From NCBI GenBank assembly GCA_030680655.1, contig JAUXUZ010000210.1, positions 1-6,800 on the forward strand: a DNA stretch of 6,800 nt, read 5' to 3'. The notes under the pieces were generated by a model, which was not told where the DNA came from, did not search any database, and was given only the letters and a program-made list of their open reading frames with translations. Below are positions 1 to 4,951 of the stretch, in pieces (positions within the stretch are counted from its first letter, which is position 1; each line of letters begins with the position of its first letter). The DNA is from Phycisphaerales bacterium (GTDB taxonomy: Bacteria > Planctomycetota > Phycisphaerae > Phycisphaerales > UBA1924). A program made the translations under genes and the position numbers.

Positions 1-81
1 CTCACCCCGCCCGCACGCCAGCAGCAGCTCCGCCACCGACTTGCCCACCTTGCCTGCGCCGAGAACGAGTACCTTGGTCAT
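1..81 (-). CDS. N-terminus of a Rossmann-fold oxidoreductase, probably saccharopine dehydrogenase-like (partial)
   Basis: Only the first 27 codons are in the window; the gene runs off the left edge. The start reads MTKVLVLGAGKVGKSVAELL, a first beta strand (KVLVLG) followed by the dinucleotide-binding loop G-A-G-K-V-G and a helix, so an NAD(P)-binding Rossmann fold at the extreme N-terminus is directly visible. This opening resembles saccharopine dehydrogenase/lysine 6-dehydrogenase-like proteins, but TrkA-type or other NAD(P)-binding families begin in a similar way, so the exact family is inference. The ATG at 79-81 is well supported: a strong Shine-Dalgarno (GGAGG) lies 7 nt upstream. It is transcribed in the same direction as the sugar dehydrogenase at 229-1839, but a long hairpin repeat separates them and it has its own promoter-like box, so it is probably not co-transcribed. 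Confidence 0.8.
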   Translation of the reverse strand, partial: MTKVLVLGAGKVGKSVAELLLACGRGE

Positions 82-88
82 GTGAGAA

Positions 89-93
89 CCTCC
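89..93 (-). promoter_or_regulatory. Strong Shine-Dalgarno site of the partial gene at 1-81
   Basis: On the minus strand GGAGG lies 7 nt before the ATG at 81. It is the only good ribosome binding site next to a start codon in this window; the other six start regions lack one. A small hairpin (CCCGG, four-base loop, CCGGG at 96-109) lies just upstream and would be at the 5' end of the leader if transcription starts downstream of the box at 114-119. Confidence 0.7.
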
Positions 94-113
94 GTCCCGG
101 AAAACCGGGGCGG

Positions 114-119
114 ATATTA
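114..119 (-). promoter_or_regulatory. Putative -10 element (TAATAT) for the partial gene at 1-81
   Basis: The minus strand reads CTAATATCC in an otherwise GC-rich stretch, 32 nt upstream of the ATG. A start about 7 nt downstream would give a leader of roughly 25 nt containing the GGAGG site. Only an AT-rich hexamer is seen; no convincing -35 was found, so this is tentative. Confidence 0.35.
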
Positions 120-126
120 GCGCGCG

Positions 127-224
127 GAGGGATCGAGGGACCAAGGCATCGAGGGATCGAGAAGAGCCGGAGGAGGGGATTCTCCCTCTTCTCGATCCCT
201 TGATCCCTCATCCCTTGATCCCTT
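127..224. repeat. Imperfect inverted repeat built from RAGGGATC octamers
   Basis: The left arm (127-166) is five tandem octamers: GAGGGATC at 127 and 151, variants at 135 and 143, then GAGAAGAG at 159. The right arm (186-224), read on the minus strand, has the same five-unit architecture, with AAGGGATC and GAGGGATC units ending in GAGAAGAG. One unit is a base short. The inner 19 bp (148-166 against 186-204) pair with a single G/T mismatch; the outer units pair less perfectly. The loop is the G-rich stretch 167-185. The right arm also holds a perfect 14-bp direct repeat (195-208 and 210-223). The element fills the gap between the sugar dehydrogenase stop and the downstream promoter. It could terminate or stabilise that mRNA, although no T-tract follows. 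A dispersed palindromic (REP/MITE-like) element is an alternative. No protein is encoded here. Confidence 0.75.
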
Positions 225-228
225 CCCA

Positions 229-1839
229 TCACTTCGCCGGCACCAGCCGCACCACCTTGTCCGGCGAGTTCAGCACGAGGTAGAGGAACCCGTCGGGGCC
301 GAAGGCCACATCGCGCACCCGGCCCATGCCGTGCACGATCTCCTCGCGCTCAACAAGTTTGCCGTCCTTCACGCGGAGCCGGTCTACGTTCTGCCCCGCC
401 AGACCGCCCGCGAAGAGGTCGCCCGACCACGCGGGGAAGGTGCCCTTCACGTCCGCGCTCCGCGCGCAGTCGAGACCGCACGCCGCGATCGACTTGATCC
501 ACCGGTAGACCGGCATCACGATCGGCGTGCCGTCGGCCGCCTTCTCCTTCCACGGCGTAACGAACGGCGAGTCGGAGTAGTTGATCCCGAAGCTGACCTG
601 CGGCCAGCCGTAGTTGGCCCCCCTGGCGATCAGGTTCAGCTCGTCGCCGCCGCGCGGCGCGTGCTCGGTGACCCACAGGTTCCCCTCATCGTCGAAGCAG
701 ACACCCTGCTGGTTGCGGTGACCCTTGGACCAGACCGACCCGTAGACACCCTTGCCGGTGTCGAGCGCGTGGGGGTTGTCGCTCGGCACTGCGCCGTCGT
801 CCCACAGCCTGTGGTTCTTGCCATTGGGCCGGTCGATCTTCTGCGCCTGCTCCATCCCGCCGCGCTCGCCGATGGCAAAGTGGATGTAGTAGCGACCCTT
901 GGCGTCGGCAATGCCGGCGCCCGGCTTCTCGAAGACGATCCGCGCTCCGTAGTGCACCCCCGCGCCGTTGTAGTCACCCGCGTGCGGCTGAAAGATCACC
1001 CGCTGGTCTGTGAACGACAGGCTCTCCACGGCGCCGTCGCTGCCACGCGACTCGGTCAGCTTCCCGCGCACCACCTTGGTCATCTCGCCCCTCCCCGCCG
1101 GGTTCGCCTCGGCGAAGATCAGGTAGAGCCACCCGTTCTTCGCGTAGTCGGGGTGCGCTGCGGCGTCCATCAGGCCCCCCTGACCGCTCGCCACCAGCTT
1201 CGGCAACCCCTTGACGATCCCCAGGTGCTTCGTCCCCTCGTAGACGTTCAGCTCACCGTCGCGCTCGGTCACCACCACGCGCGCCGGCGTCGGCAGTGCC
1301 GCCGAACCGCCCCGTGCACCAGCGCCCTCCGGCGGCGGAACCACCGGCAGCCACTCAACCGCCCACGGCGTATCCAGCCCCTTGTCGTACACCGTCTCGA
1401 CCTTGAACTTCGCGTACTTCGAGGTGTAGACACCGGCCTTGTCGGCCTTCGGGCTGCCTACGCGCTTGCGCCATTCATTGTGCTGCAGCTCGCGCAGGTG
1501 GACGATCAGCGCCCACGCCTCCTTCTCGCTCAGCCCCGCCGCGACGGCGTGCGGGCCCTTCGCCGCGGTGACCGTGTCAAAGAACGGCCGGTCCAGCGAC
1601 TGCTCCATCAGCGCATCGCCCAGCAGCGACTTCGCCTTGCCATCCTTGCCGGCGCCGTTCCCGCCGTGGCACGAGGCACACGACGCATCCCAGATCCCCG
1701 TCGCCGTGGTCGGCCGCTTGGCGGGTTCCCCCCTCTCCCTCGGTCCGGTTCCACCCTGCCCAAACGCCGCGCTCGCCAGCAACCCAACGGCCACGCACGC
1801 ACCCGCCCGGGCAATCGCAACAGAGAAGGACTTGTTCAT
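229..1839 (-). CDS. Exported cytochrome c / PQQ-dependent sugar dehydrogenase fusion
   Basis: This 536-residue protein probably oxidises an aldose or related sugar in the periplasm and passes electrons through its own heme. Residues 1 to about 28 are a Sec signal peptide (basic start, hydrophobic AGACVAVGLLASA, likely cleavage after AFG). A small cytochrome c domain follows, with heme motif CASCH at 54-58; Met78 is a candidate sixth ligand. From about 145 to the end is a glucose/sorbosone dehydrogenase beta-propeller: TPWAVEWLP near 157, GQGGLMDAAAHPDY near 219, HYGARIVF near 296 (His296 matches the family's catalytic base), IGERGG near 323, GHRNQQG near 373, and EHAPRGGDELNL near 392 followed by GANYGWP. 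The usual PSG motif near 453 reads ACGLDC, adding two cysteines. A GTG two codons upstream is possible, but the ATG at 1839 is preferred because a -10-like box ends 6 nt before it. The substrate cannot be told from sequence. Confidence 0.93.
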   Translation of the reverse strand: MNKSFSVAIARAGACVAVGLLASAAFGQGGTGPRERGEPAKRPTTATGIWDASCASCHGGNGAGKDGKAKSLLGDALMEQSLDRPFFDTVTAAKGPHAVAAGLSEKEAWALIVHLRELQHNEWRKRVGSPKADKAGVYTSKYAKFKVETVYDKGLDTPWAVEWLPVVPPPEGAGARGGSAALPTPARVVVTERDGELNVYEGTKHLGIVKGLPKLVASGQGGLMDAAAHPDYAKNGWLYLIFAEANPAGRGEMTKVVRGKLTESRGSDGAVESLSFTDQRVIFQPHAGDYNGAGVHYGARIVFEKPGAGIADAKGRYYIHFAIGERGGMEQAQKIDRPNGKNHRLWDDGAVPSDNPHALDTGKGVYGSVWSKGHRNQQGVCFDDEGNLWVTEHAPRGGDELNLIARGANYGWPQVSFGINYSDSPFVTPWKEKAADGTPIVMPVYRWIKSIAACGLDCARSADVKGTFPAWSGDLFAGGLAGQNVDRLRVKDGKLVEREEIVHGMGRVRDVAFGPDGFLYLVLNSPDKVVRLVPAK

Positions 1840-1845
1840 GCGCAC

Positions 1846-1851
1846 AGGTTA
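1846..1851 (-). promoter_or_regulatory. -10-like box (TAACCT) of the sugar dehydrogenase gene, likely leaderless
   Basis: On the minus strand TAACCT is followed by 6 nt and then the ATG at 1839. Transcription starting 6-7 nt downstream of a -10 box would begin at the start codon itself. The only Shine-Dalgarno-like run (GGTGG) is 13 nt away, too far to serve this ATG. The GTG alternative start would lie between the box and the ATG, which argues against it. Confidence 0.5.
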
Positions 1852-1897
1852 TCCACCCGCCGCCGCCCCACCGCTCAACCGGCTTCGACCCGCTCGG

Positions 1898-1903
1898 TAT
1901 ACT
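1898..1903 (+). promoter_or_regulatory. -10 box (TATACT) of the phosphatase-cytochrome gene, likely leaderless
   Basis: TATACT matches the sigma-70 -10 consensus at five of six bases and ends 7 nt before the ATG at 1911. No Shine-Dalgarno lies between them. No clear TTGACA is visible about 17 nt further upstream. The 71-bp gap to the divergent sugar dehydrogenase start holds both promoters. Confidence 0.55.
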
Positions 1904-1910
1904 CACCGCC

Positions 1911-2900
1911 ATGTCCACCGGCACACGCACCCGCCTCGCCGCATCGCTGCTCATCCTGCTCGGCGGCGCATCCGGCTGCACATCGGATGCGGTCAGGCCG
2001 ACAGCGGCTCCACCCGCCGCAGCCGCGCACGCCGACGACCACCACGGCCCCCACAATCTTCACTGGGTCAAGGCCCGCGCGGGCGACGGCAAGGGCGCTG
2101 GCGCTGGGCTGCTCTCCGGCGGCACGCCCGAGAGCGACGACGACTTCGCCTTCCTCGCCCGGTTGGGGATCAAAACGCTCATCAGCGTTGACGGCGCGGC
2201 CCCCGATGTCGACCGCGCCGGCAGGCACGGCATGGCGTACATCCACATGCCCACGACCTACGCGCAGGTGAGCCCCCAGCAGCAGCTCGAAGTTGCCCGC
2301 GCTGTGAAGTCGTCGATGACCGCCGGGAGCATCTACATCCACTGCCACCACGGCAAGCACCGCGGCCCGGCCCAGGCGGCTGGCGCGGCCATTGCGCTCG
2401 GCTGGTTTACCCCAGCTGAGGGTGTCGCGTTCATGAAGCTTGCCGGCACCGCGCCGACGTACGCGGGCCTCTACGCCTGCATCGCCGAAGCCGTGCCCGC
2501 CGATGCGGCTGCACTGAACGCCCCGATTGAGCCGGGCGAGTTCACGTCCATCCGCCGCCCGCTCGGGATCACCGCGGCGATGGTCGAGATCGACCTCGCC
2601 TTCGAGCACCTGGGCCAGATCCGCGCTGCGGGCTGGCAGGTCCCCAAGGACCAGCCCGACCTTGTCCCAGCGGCCGAAGCGGGGCGCATGGCCGACCACC
2701 TCCGCATCAGCGGGGAGGACCCCGCGTCACGGTCGCGCGGCGACGCGTACATGCAGCGCCTCGCGCAGGCCGCAGCGAGTGCCGCCGCGCTCGAAGGTGC
2801 GCTCGTCCGCGGGCTTGATGTCCATCACATCGAGGCCCGCTGGGCCCCCGTCGCGGCGTCGTGCAGCGACTGCCACAAGCCGTATCGTGACCGGAGGTAG
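1911..2900 (+). CDS. Lipoprotein with tyrosine/dual-specificity phosphatase-like domain fused to a cytochrome c'-like domain
   Basis: This 329-residue protein has three parts. Residues 1-23 are a lipoprotein signal peptide (LLILLGGASGC, lipid-bearing Cys23), followed by a low-complexity Ala/Pro/His linker to about 48. Residues 48-195 look like a protein tyrosine/dual-specificity phosphatase: TPESDDDFAFLARLGIKTLI, then the phosphate-binding loop HCHHGKHRG, a CX5R motif with nucleophile Cys145 and Arg151. No Asp occurs between 102 and 144, where such enzymes usually carry the general acid, so activity is uncertain. Residues about 208-329 can be read as four amphipathic helices ending in CSDCHKPYR (heme Cys318, Cys321, His322), the C-terminal signature of class II cytochromes c (cytochrome c'). 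Such hemes are often five-coordinate and bind NO or CO, so heme control of the phosphatase is possible but is inference. The gene is divergent from another c-type heme protein and converges on the short-chain dehydrogenase. Confidence 0.85.
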   Translation: MSTGTRTRLAASLLILLGGASGCTSDAVRPTAAPPAAAAHADDHHGPHNLHWVKARAGDGKGAGAGLLSGGTPESDDDFAFLARLGIKTLISVDGAAPDVDRAGRHGMAYIHMPTTYAQVSPQQQLEVARAVKSSMTAGSIYIHCHHGKHRGPAQAAGAAIALGWFTPAEGVAFMKLAGTAPTYAGLYACIAEAVPADAAALNAPIEPGEFTSIRRPLGITAAMVEIDLAFEHLGQIRAAGWQVPKDQPDLVPAAEAGRMADHLRISGEDPASRSRGDAYMQRLAQAAASAAALEGALVRGLDVHHIEARWAPVAASCSDCHKPYRDRR

Positions 2901-2918
2901 TCACGACTCGCGACTACC
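2896..2918. terminator. Hairpin between convergent genes, possible bidirectional terminator
   Basis: GGTAGTC (2896-2902) and GACTACC (2912-2918) form a perfect 7-bp stem, with two further CG pairs possible inside after one mismatch. The left arm contains the TAG stop of the phosphatase-cytochrome gene; the right arm ends 1 nt before the stop codon of the opposing short-chain dehydrogenase. There is no T-tract on either side, so termination strength is unknown. Confidence 0.5.
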
Positions 2919-2919
2919 C

Positions 2920-3759
2920 CTACGGATACTCCTGCCGCGTCGGGCGCAGCAGGATGTCGGCGATATGCACGTGCGCAGGTTGCGACGCGACGAAGGCGAT
3001 CGCGCGTGCAATGTCGGCCGGGTCCAGCGCGGGCCCGATCTTCTCCATCACACCCTTGAACCAGGCCGGGTCGTAACCCGCAACACCCTGGAACTCGCTG
3101 ATCACAAACCCGGGCTCAACCAGCGACACACGGACACCCTTGGGCGCAAGCTCGCGCCGCACACCCTCCACCATCCCGTGCACGGCGAACTTCGTGCCGC
3201 CGTACATCGACGAGTAGGGAGACACGTTCCGCCCGACCACCGAGCCGATCACGATCATGTCGCGCCCCGCGCGCTTGAGCCAAGCCCCGGACTGGCCTGT
3301 CTCACCCTCAGGCACCAGCGACGTCAGCCGGCGCGCGGCCGAACGCATCATCGCGGCCGCGCCGAGAATGTTCGTGCGGACCATCTCGTCCCATTGGGTA
3401 GTGTCAGACGTCAGCACCGACCCGCTCAAGCCTCGCCCCGCGTTGACTACCACCAGGTCGGCCTCCGCGCCGAATGATCGCTTGGCGGTGTTGAGCAACT
3501 GGTCGATCACCCCCTGCTCGGAGCAATCGCCGGCCACCGGTACGCAGACAGGGCCTTCACCGAGCTGCCGATCATCGGCCTTGCGATGTTCGCTGCTCTT
3601 GGCGTTGATGTCATCAGCAACCTGCTTCAACACCTCGGCACGCCGGGCGTTGATCACCACGCGGGCGCCCTGCGCGGCAAGCTCCTGGGCTATCGCCAGC
3701 CCAATGCCCGCCGAAGCCCCCGTCACCACCGCGATGCGTCCGCTCAGTGCTGTCGTCAT
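2920..3759 (-). CDS. Classical short-chain dehydrogenase/reductase, NADP-type
   Basis: A 279-residue cytoplasmic oxidoreductase of the classical SDR family. The cofactor loop is TGASAGIG at 13-20. Two arginines after the second beta strand (NARR, 37-40) suggest NADP(H) preference. NAG is at 106-108. The catalytic tetrad is visible as Asn130, Ser173 (in IGSVVG), Tyr186 and Lys190 (YGGTK). The C-terminus, ILLRPTRQEYP, resembles YdfG-like NADP-dependent hydroxy acid/serine-type dehydrogenases; the substrate is not determinable. Two stretches (about 52-72 and 148-166) look like loop insertions and make the protein longer than the usual ~250 residues. The start is the ATG at 3757-3759: the fold begins only a few residues later, and a TACCCT box ends 6 nt upstream. 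An upstream in-frame GTG at 3798 would run through the promoter. Divergent from nfo. Confidence 0.93.
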   Translation of the reverse strand: MTTALSGRIAVVTGASAGIGLAIAQELAAQGARVVINARRAEVLKQVADDINAKSSEHRKADDRQLGEGPVCVPVAGDCSEQGVIDQLLNTAKRSFGAEADLVVVNAGRGLSGSVLTSDTTQWDEMVRTNILGAAAMMRSAARRLTSLVPEGETGQSGAWLKRAGRDMIVIGSVVGRNVSPYSSMYGGTKFAVHGMVEGVRRELAPKGVRVSLVEPGFVISEFQGVAGYDPAWFKGVMEKIGPALDPADIARAIAFVASQPAHVHIADILLRPTRQEYP

Positions 3760-3765
3760 GCCGGC

Positions 3766-3771
3766 AGGGTA
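3766..3771 (-). promoter_or_regulatory. -10-like box (TACCCT) of the short-chain dehydrogenase gene, likely leaderless
   Basis: On the minus strand TACCCT is followed by GCCGGC and the ATG at 3759. Nothing resembling a Shine-Dalgarno lies in the 15 nt before the start. The same arrangement occurs at the other complete genes of the window. Confidence 0.5.
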
Positions 3772-3784
3772 CGAGCGCGGAGGC

Positions 3785-3799
3785 CGTGAGTTCCTCACG
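3785..3799. promoter_or_regulatory. Palindrome CGTGAG-N3-CTCACG centred between divergent promoters
   Basis: A perfect 6-bp inverted repeat with a 3-nt spacer. Its centre (3792) is 33 nt from the short-chain dehydrogenase ATG and 34 nt from the nfo ATG, so it would cover the -35 region of both if both transcripts are leaderless. A shared operator is the natural reading. Alternatively the CTCAC half-sites act as -35 elements in each direction. A 12-bp palindrome can also arise by chance. Confidence 0.35.
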
Positions 3800-3814
3800 C
3801 TGGGCCGGCGCGCT

Positions 3815-3820
3815 TACGCT
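3815..3820 (+). promoter_or_regulatory. -10-like box (TACGCT) of nfo, likely leaderless
   Basis: TACGCT ends 5 nt before the ATG at 3826, and no Shine-Dalgarno is present. The hexamer is identical to the box upstream of queF (6044-6049). Confidence 0.5.
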
Positions 3821-3825
3821 GGCCC

Positions 3826-4884
3826 ATGTTCGGCTCACACCTCTCCATCTCCGGCTCGATGACCAACGCCCTGCGCGAGGCCGAGTTGCTCGGGCTCGAC
3901 TGTGTGCAGGTGTTCACCAAGAATCAGCAGCAGTGGAACGCCAAGCCGCTGGAGAAGGGGGCGATCGACGAGTGGGCGGCGGAGATGAAGCGGCTCAAGT
4001 GGGGTGGCGGGGGGGGGCACGTGACCTCGCACGCGTCGTACCTCGCCAACCTCGCTTCGCCCAACCCTGAGCTGTACAAGGGGTCGATCGAGCTGATGCG
4101 GATCGAGATCGAGCGGGCGGAGTTACTTGGCATCGGGCTGCTGGTGTTCCACCCCGGCGCGTTCACCACCAGCACGCTCGAGGAGGGGACCGCACGCATC
4201 GCCGCGGCGTGCGCCAAGCTCATCAAGGAGACCGCGGGGTACAAGACCGTCATGTGCCTTGAGAACGTCGCGGGCCAGGGGAGCACCATCGGACGCACGT
4301 TCGAGGAACTGGCGGACCTGCACGGGCGCATCACACAGACCGTGGGCACCAGCGACCGCATCGGCTTCTGCATCGACACCGCCCACGCCCACGCCGCCGG
4401 ATACGACCTCTCGACTCGAGGGGGCGCTGAACGCATCCTCGCCGGGATGGTCGGCAAGCTCGGCGCGGCCAACATCCGCTGCATGCACCTCAACGACAGC
4501 AAGACCCCCTGCGCAAGCCGTGTCGACCGCCATGCCCACATCGGCGAGGGCACCATCGGCCTCGCGGGCTTTGCCGCTGTCGTCAACCACCCCCACCTGT
4601 CCAAGGTCCCCAAGCTCATGGAGACCCCCAAGGAAGACAAGAAGCCCGATCCGAGCGCGGGGCCGTGCTGGGATCAGGTGAACGTCGAACGCCTCCGCTC
4701 GCTGGTTGGCTCCAGCGCCCAGACGTTTGCCTCCGTCAAGCCCATCGGCGGCGCTGCGCCGCCGACCAAGCCAGCAGCGTCCAAGTCAGCGGCGACCAGG
4801 CCCGCGAAGGCCGCCGCGGCGGCCAAACCAGCCGCCAAGGCCGCGGAGAAGGCCCCAAAGCAGGCAAAGAGGCCGCGGGTCTAG
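3826..4884 (+). CDS. nfo: Endonuclease IV (AP endonuclease) with basic C-terminal tail
   Basis: A class II AP endonuclease that cleaves DNA 5' of abasic sites in base-excision repair. The TIM-barrel core starts at MFGSHLSISG. All nine metal-binding residues known from E. coli Nfo have counterparts: His69, His109 (FHPGA), Glu146 (LENVAGQG), Asp184 and His187 (CIDTAHAHAAGYD), His221 (HLNDS), Asp234 and His236 (VDRHAHIGEG) and Glu266 (METPK). The core ends near residue 300, where most family members (about 280 residues) stop. The remaining ~48 residues are a low-complexity Lys/Ala/Pro tail with nine Lys, three Arg and one Glu after residue 304, resembling histone H1-like tails; nonspecific DNA binding is inferred. 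A nine-G run at 4009-4017 encodes three of five consecutive glycines (60-64), just before His65. The start is fixed by the conserved N-terminus and the -10-like box 5 nt upstream. Confidence 0.96.
   Translation: MFGSHLSISGSMTNALREAELLGLDCVQVFTKNQQQWNAKPLEKGAIDEWAAEMKRLKWGGGGGHVTSHASYLANLASPNPELYKGSIELMRIEIERAELLGIGLLVFHPGAFTTSTLEEGTARIAAACAKLIKETAGYKTVMCLENVAGQGSTIGRTFEELADLHGRITQTVGTSDRIGFCIDTAHAHAAGYDLSTRGGAERILAGMVGKLGAANIRCMHLNDSKTPCASRVDRHAHIGEGTIGLAGFAAVVNHPHLSKVPKLMETPKEDKKPDPSAGPCWDQVNVERLRSLVGSSAQTFASVKPIGGAAPPTKPAASKSAATRPAKAAAAAKPAAKAAEKAPKQAKRPRV
4009..4017 (+). repeat. Nine-guanine homopolymer inside nfo
   Basis: G9 lies in codons 62-64 of nfo and is preceded by GGGG-T-GG-C, making a local G-rich cluster (4001-4017) that could slip or fold as a G-quadruplex. 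Loss or gain of one G would shift the frame before most metal ligands. Confidence 0.8.
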
Positions 4885-4895
4885 CCGCCCGCTGG

Positions 4896-4914
4896 ATGCC
4901 CCAAGGGCGTTTTT
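4896..4914 (+). terminator. Putative intrinsic terminator after nfo
   Basis: A 6-bp stem, ATGCCC (4896-4901) with GGGCGT (4905-4910) including one G-T pair, has a 3-nt loop and runs into TTTTT (4910-4914). An alternative CGCCC/GGGCG stem (4886-4890 with 4905-4909) uses the same T-tract. It lies 11 nt after the nfo stop and before the promoter-like box of the TPR gene. Confidence 0.5.
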
Positions 4915-4939
4915 GGCCTCACAGGCGGGTGCGGGCCGA

Positions 4940-4945
4940 TACCTT
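4940..4945 (+). promoter_or_regulatory. -10-like box (TACCTT) of the TPR lipoprotein gene, likely leaderless
   Basis: TACCTT ends 6 nt before the ATG at 4952. There is no Shine-Dalgarno. It supports this start over the open frame upstream, which overlaps nfo. Confidence 0.5.
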
Positions 4946-4951
4946 CGCACC

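Noticed and set aside
127..224. CRISPR-like array
   Set aside because: The repeat units are 7-8 nt, contiguous and inverted between arms, with no spacers and no cas genes nearby.
2..232. A 76-codon minus-strand frame through the octamer repeat
   Set aside because: It reads through the palindrome and overlaps the Rossmann-fold start in another frame. Its apparent peptide repeats come from the DNA repeat.
1849..1857. DnaA-box-like TTATCCACC
   Set aside because: A single near-match (last base differs) that overlaps the promoter region. There is no cluster of boxes, AT-rich stretch or dnaA/dnaN neighbour, so no origin is supported.
331..2271. A 646-codon open frame on the plus strand, antisense to the sugar dehydrogenase
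   Set aside because: It mirrors a well-supported gene and runs into another. Its translation is Arg/Pro/Leu-rich low-complexity sequence without a known fold, as expected of a GC-rich shadow frame.
1875..2699. A 274-codon minus-strand frame across the phosphatase-cytochrome gene
   Set aside because: It is antisense to the clear plus-strand gene with lipobox, CX5R and CXXCH motifs, and shows no motif of its own.
3760..3798. Upstream GTG start extending the short-chain dehydrogenase by 13 residues
   Set aside because: The extension would cover the TACCCT box and half the palindrome, and the SDR fold begins right after the ATG at 3759.
4706..4951. 82-codon N-terminal extension of the TPR protein
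   Set aside because: It overlaps the nfo tail in another frame, is Pro/Arg-rich, would bury the lipoprotein signal inside the protein, and spans a terminator and a promoter-like box.
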